From positions 2,480,001-2,544,000 of the forward strand of contig OY762508.1 in NCBI GenBank assembly GCA_963665975.1: a stretch of 64,000 nt of DNA. The letters are read 5' to 3'. Below are positions 61,319-64,000 of the stretch, piece after piece. How positions within the stretch are numbered: position 1 is the first letter of the stretch; each line of letters begins with the position of its first letter. The notes beneath the pieces were generated by a model that saw only the letters and a program-made list of their open reading frames with translations, did not search any database and had not been told where the DNA came from. A program made the position numbers and the translations under genes. The stretch comes from G963665975 sp963665975. Lineage in GTDB: Bacteria > Bacteroidota > Rhodothermia > Rhodothermales > Bin80.

Positions 61319-62128
61319 GTCTTTATTAATTCACAAGAAATATCTGATTCCTGGATAGGATGGACTAGGGTCGAAGTCAATGCTTGAACTGTGGGGTACT
61401 CTACGATGAAACGACATACTACCCACCTACAGTGCAACGCTGGCACCACTGACGAGCCTCTCGTCGCACACCGAGTAATGTGCTACGGTTTGCACGGAAG
61501 GTTTCTGGTCATCATACGGTGGGTGTTAGAAATAGCGAGCGGTGACCGATGACTCAATTCGTCGCAGAACGTGTGCAGGAGACGACTCTAGCGAACGGCA
61601 TCAAATTGTTCTTGGCGCACAAGGAAGTATTCCAGATACTCGGATAGAGCGATGCCAACCCGTACCCGCGCGATCCTTTACGACCAGCGGGCCGGAATCT
61701 GGACGGCGGCGATGTCAGCAGAATCCGCGACTGCCTGGCCGTCGCTATCGTACCACTTGTTGCCCTGCCTCCACGCAGTAATCGTCTCTCGGGTGCTGCT
61801 AAGCTTTACGGCATACGTTTGTCGTTCGACAGTGAGCTCTTCCAGGAGTATGTCAGCGTGGCTGCGCACACGCCGAAGGCGATGAGAGCCCGTGGGTTTA
61901 GGCTGTTGCATTTTCCCCTGCGCCGGCAGAAAAGAGGGTGAGTTGGATTGCATTTCGAAAGCGGGTGGGAGTTGGACAGGCGCAACGAAGATAGATCGCC
62001 AATCACGCTTGATTCTTCACAAGTTGCCCACAAGAAACGTACACGTATCCACATGGGAGCCCAGGACGCCGACGACAACACGGAGAGCAACCTTTTCAAA
62101 AATCCACGCGTACCAACGGGCAATAGCA
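61319..62128. other. Intergenic region, no firm gene
   Basis: About 810 bases between the inverted-repeat element and the BNR-repeat protein gene. A minus-strand frame at 61678-61953 (with HADILLEELTVERQTYAVKL) looks somewhat protein-like but has no recognised family and no clear start signal. The rest holds only short frames. Confidence 0.35.
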
Positions 62129-63220
62129 ATGAGCTGGCATAATCAACCTACAACAGGATCTATGGGCGTTGCTGTACTAGTCGGTACCATGAAAGGTGCC
62201 TTTGTCATGCGCTCAGCTAACGCGAGCCGAACAGAGTGGGATCTGGAAGGCCCTTATTTCAAAGGTTGGCAGGTGACCGCAGCCGGTCGCGCTGAGGATG
62301 GCAGGTTTATTGTTGGGACCTCAAGCCACGTGTATGGTGCAACCCTGCACGTCAGCCGCGACCTTGCAACCTGGGATATGATCGAACATGGGCCGCGGTA
62401 TGAAGCTGACGAAGATCGTAAACTAAAGGAATTCTGGACACTAGCCACGACCCCGCTTGGCATTTTTGCGGGCGTCAGCGAGGCCGGTCTCTTCCACGCC
62501 GCCGATCCCTGCGGGCCGTGGGAGCAGGTTCGAGGCCTGAATGACCACGTGACACGTGATGCCTGGCAGCCGGGACTGGGCGGCCTGTGTGCTCATGTCC
62601 TGTTAGCAAACCCGCATAATCCCAGACAACTCTGGTGTGGGGTATCAGCGGTAGGTGTCTTCAGGAGCGACGACGGTGGCGAGTCATGGCATCCCAAGAA
62701 TCGTGGTGTGACGCCAGCCATCGAAGACAAGGAGCACAAGGATATCGGCACGTGCGTACATGGGCTTGCCCTTTGTCCCAGGGACGCCCAGACGCTCTAC
62801 CGGCAAGATCATCTCGGCATGTTTCGGTCGAATGACGGCGCAGAGAGCTGGCACGAGAATGCACTGGGGCTGCCCTCCAATTTCGGATTTGCGATTAAGA
62901 CCGATCCGAACACGGGCACGCTGTTCTGCTATCCCCTGGAAAGCGACCACCATCGCCTTCCCGCCGGAGGGAAAATGCGTGTGTATCGGAGCACAGATGG
63001 GGGTTCGTCGTGGCATACTGCCGCGCAGGGATTACCCCAGGAAGACACTTATGCGACCGTGCTTCGCGGAGCAATGGATGTGGACGGCCTGGATCCATGT
63101 GGCGTGTACTTCGGCACCACGTCAGGGACCGTGCATACCAGCAGCAACAGGGGAGACTCCTGGCAGAGCATGAACTACCTGTTCCCCCGCATCCTGTGTG
63201 TTGAGGCATTTGTCATCTGA
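62129..63220 (+). CDS. BNR/VPS10-type beta-propeller protein (exo-alpha-sialidase-like fold)
   Basis: A 363-residue cytoplasmic-looking protein from MSWHNQPTTGSMGVAVLVGT. It contains BNR-type repeats (GVFRSDDGGESWHPKNRGV, GMFRSNDGAESWHENALGL, RVYRSTDGGSSWHTAAQGL, TVHTSSNRGDSWQSMNYLF). Such Asp-box propellers occur in sialidases and in photosystem assembly-like proteins, but no catalytic residues of sialidases are evident. The next gene, MoaD/ThiS-like, starts one base after the stop, so the genes are co-transcribed. The frame is open to 61892 but the upstream part is unlike a protein. Confidence 0.85.
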   Translation: MSWHNQPTTGSMGVAVLVGTMKGAFVMRSANASRTEWDLEGPYFKGWQVTAAGRAEDGRFIVGTSSHVYGATLHVSRDLATWDMIEHGPRYEADEDRKLKEFWTLATTPLGIFAGVSEAGLFHAADPCGPWEQVRGLNDHVTRDAWQPGLGGLCAHVLLANPHNPRQLWCGVSAVGVFRSDDGGESWHPKNRGVTPAIEDKEHKDIGTCVHGLALCPRDAQTLYRQDHLGMFRSNDGAESWHENALGLPSNFGFAIKTDPNTGTLFCYPLESDHHRLPAGGKMRVYRSTDGGSSWHTAAQGLPQEDTYATVLRGAMDVDGLDPCGVYFGTTSGTVHTSSNRGDSWQSMNYLFPRILCVEAFVI

Positions 63221-63221
63221 C

Positions 63222-63500
63222 ATGGCTGCAGTAACCATCACGCTACCGGTGCTGCTTTCCAGCCTGATCGGCGAAAAGACGATCGCTGTTGAGGCAGCAA
63301 CCCCGTCAGAGGCGCTGCAGGAATTGGTGCGCCGCTATCCTGCATTGGACATGCTCCTCTTCGACGAAACAGGAGAATTGCGCGAGCACGTCCTCTGCTT
63401 TCATAATGAGGAAAACACGCGATGGTGCACGGATGGACTTCACCGCGCCCTTGCAGCTAATGACCGCATGACCATTATTCAGGCCGTAGCAGGAGGCTAG
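63222..63500 (+). CDS. MoaD/ThiS-family small sulfur-carrier-like protein
   Basis: A 92-residue protein from MAAVTITLPVLLSSLIGEKT with a ubiquitin-like fold pattern (ATPSEALQELVRRYPALDML, then DRMTIIQAVAGG). It ends in Gly-Gly, as sulfur carriers and other MoaD/ThiS proteins do, so it may be thiocarboxylated. Immediate linkage to the BNR-repeat gene is notable. No MoaE, ThiG or E1-like partner is nearby, so its pathway is unclear. Confidence 0.88.
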   Translation: MAAVTITLPVLLSSLIGEKTIAVEAATPSEALQELVRRYPALDMLLFDETGELREHVLCFHNEENTRWCTDGLHRALAANDRMTIIQAVAGG

Positions 63501-63567
63501 GGCGCCAGCGGCCAGGTCATACGGGTCATAGCACGCCGCCCATGAAACTGACTACACCCCAACTATT

Positions 63568-63948
63568 ATGCCCGATATCGGAGCACTCGAGTGGCTAGAC
63601 CTCACCGTCGATGACGCAGACAGCCTTCGCGACTTTTATACAGATGTCGTGGGGTGGAAATCAGACCCAGTCTCTATGGGCGACTATAGCGACTATGCTA
63701 TGGTGACGAGCGGCGGCGATGCGGTCGCAGGCGTGTGCCACGCGCGAGGCTCTAACGCCGATTTGCCGGTGGTCTGGTTGCCATATTTTCGGGTGGCCAG
63801 CCTCGAAGACAGCCTGAAACGGTGCCTGGCTCGCGGGGGCGTCGTCATCACCGGCCCCAGATCACTCGGTCCGGGTATGCGCTACGCCGTGATCCGAGAC
63901 CCCGCGGGTGTCATTGCGGCGCTATTTGAAGGCGCTGAAGACACGTAA
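63568..63948 (+). CDS. VOC (glyoxalase/bleomycin-resistance fold) protein
   Basis: A 126-residue protein starting MPDIGALEWLDLTVDDADSL with two beta-alpha-beta-beta-beta units: LRDFYTDVVGWKSDPVSMGD and later SLGPGMRYAVIRDPAGVIAA. Members bind metals and catalyse varied isomerase, lyase or dioxygenase reactions; the function is not decided by sequence. It follows the MoaD-like gene by 67 bases on the same strand. Confidence 0.88.
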   Translation: MPDIGALEWLDLTVDDADSLRDFYTDVVGWKSDPVSMGDYSDYAMVTSGGDAVAGVCHARGSNADLPVVWLPYFRVASLEDSLKRCLARGGVVITGPRSLGPGMRYAVIRDPAGVIAALFEGAEDT

Positions 63949-64000
63949 ATACACCACCGCTCTGACTGTGCCGCACGCCTTGACACTCAAGCTCCCCTCG

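Noticed and set aside
1..64000. CRISPR arrays and tRNA or rRNA genes
   Set aside because: No regularly spaced short direct repeats were seen, and no cloverleaf-type sequence or rRNA stretch stood out on either strand; a covariance-model scan would be decisive.

Overview
The window most likely comes from a Bacteroidota or Rhodothermota bacterium. A SusC/SusD outer-membrane pair (56241-60994), two lipoprotein sulfatases, a signal-peptide-bearing formylglycine-generating enzyme, an FG-GAP/UnbV-type repeat lipoprotein and 6-bladed propeller proteins are typical of that group, and the DNA is fairly GC-rich. No rRNA, tRNA or CRISPR array was seen. Marine or host-associated life is an inference only.

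Bases 1 to about 33,200 are an accessory region. They hold IS256, IS110 (two), IS1634 (three), an ISNCY-like element, group II intron pieces and small inverted-repeat elements, most of them broken. Between them lie two partial copies of what looks like a sterol/triterpenoid-tailoring locus. Copy 1 has a broken Rieske oxygenase (5166-6249), an apparently intact sterol C-24-methyltransferase homologue (6302-7387), a cytochrome P450 (11575-13545) directly downstream of an RND pump (13648-16842), an RND adaptor (19804-21027) and a probable internally deleted outer-membrane efflux gene (21060-21335). Copy 2 (22460-27149) is intact: Rieske oxygenase, FAD-dependent oxidoreductase, P450. Both P450s carry a fused N-terminal GPP34 (GOLPH3-like) domain, the most unusual architecture here. 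No squalene epoxidase or oxidosqualene cyclase is present, so the substrate is made elsewhere in the genome or taken up.

Bases 27,384 to 33,200 hold an AzgA-type purine permease, a broken IS110 element, an overlapping DUF262-HEPN gene pair that looks like a defence or toxin module, and a decayed tyrosine recombinase.

Bases 33,500 to 64,000 look like ordinary chromosome: a sulfatase overlapping a periplasmic formylglycine-generating enzyme; a NEW3-domain protein with an ABC-2 exporter; a NadR-like kinase and small membrane protein; recG; a fatty acid hydroxylase; propeller lipoproteins and a second sulfatase; DUF3052; a large FG-GAP/UnbV lipoprotein; a DNA-methylase remnant beside a HicA-like toxin-antitoxin pair; susD/susC with a convincing terminator; and a BNR-repeat protein, MoaD/ThiS-like protein and VOC protein in a row. 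A small inverted-repeat element occurs upstream of both susC and the intact Rieske gene.
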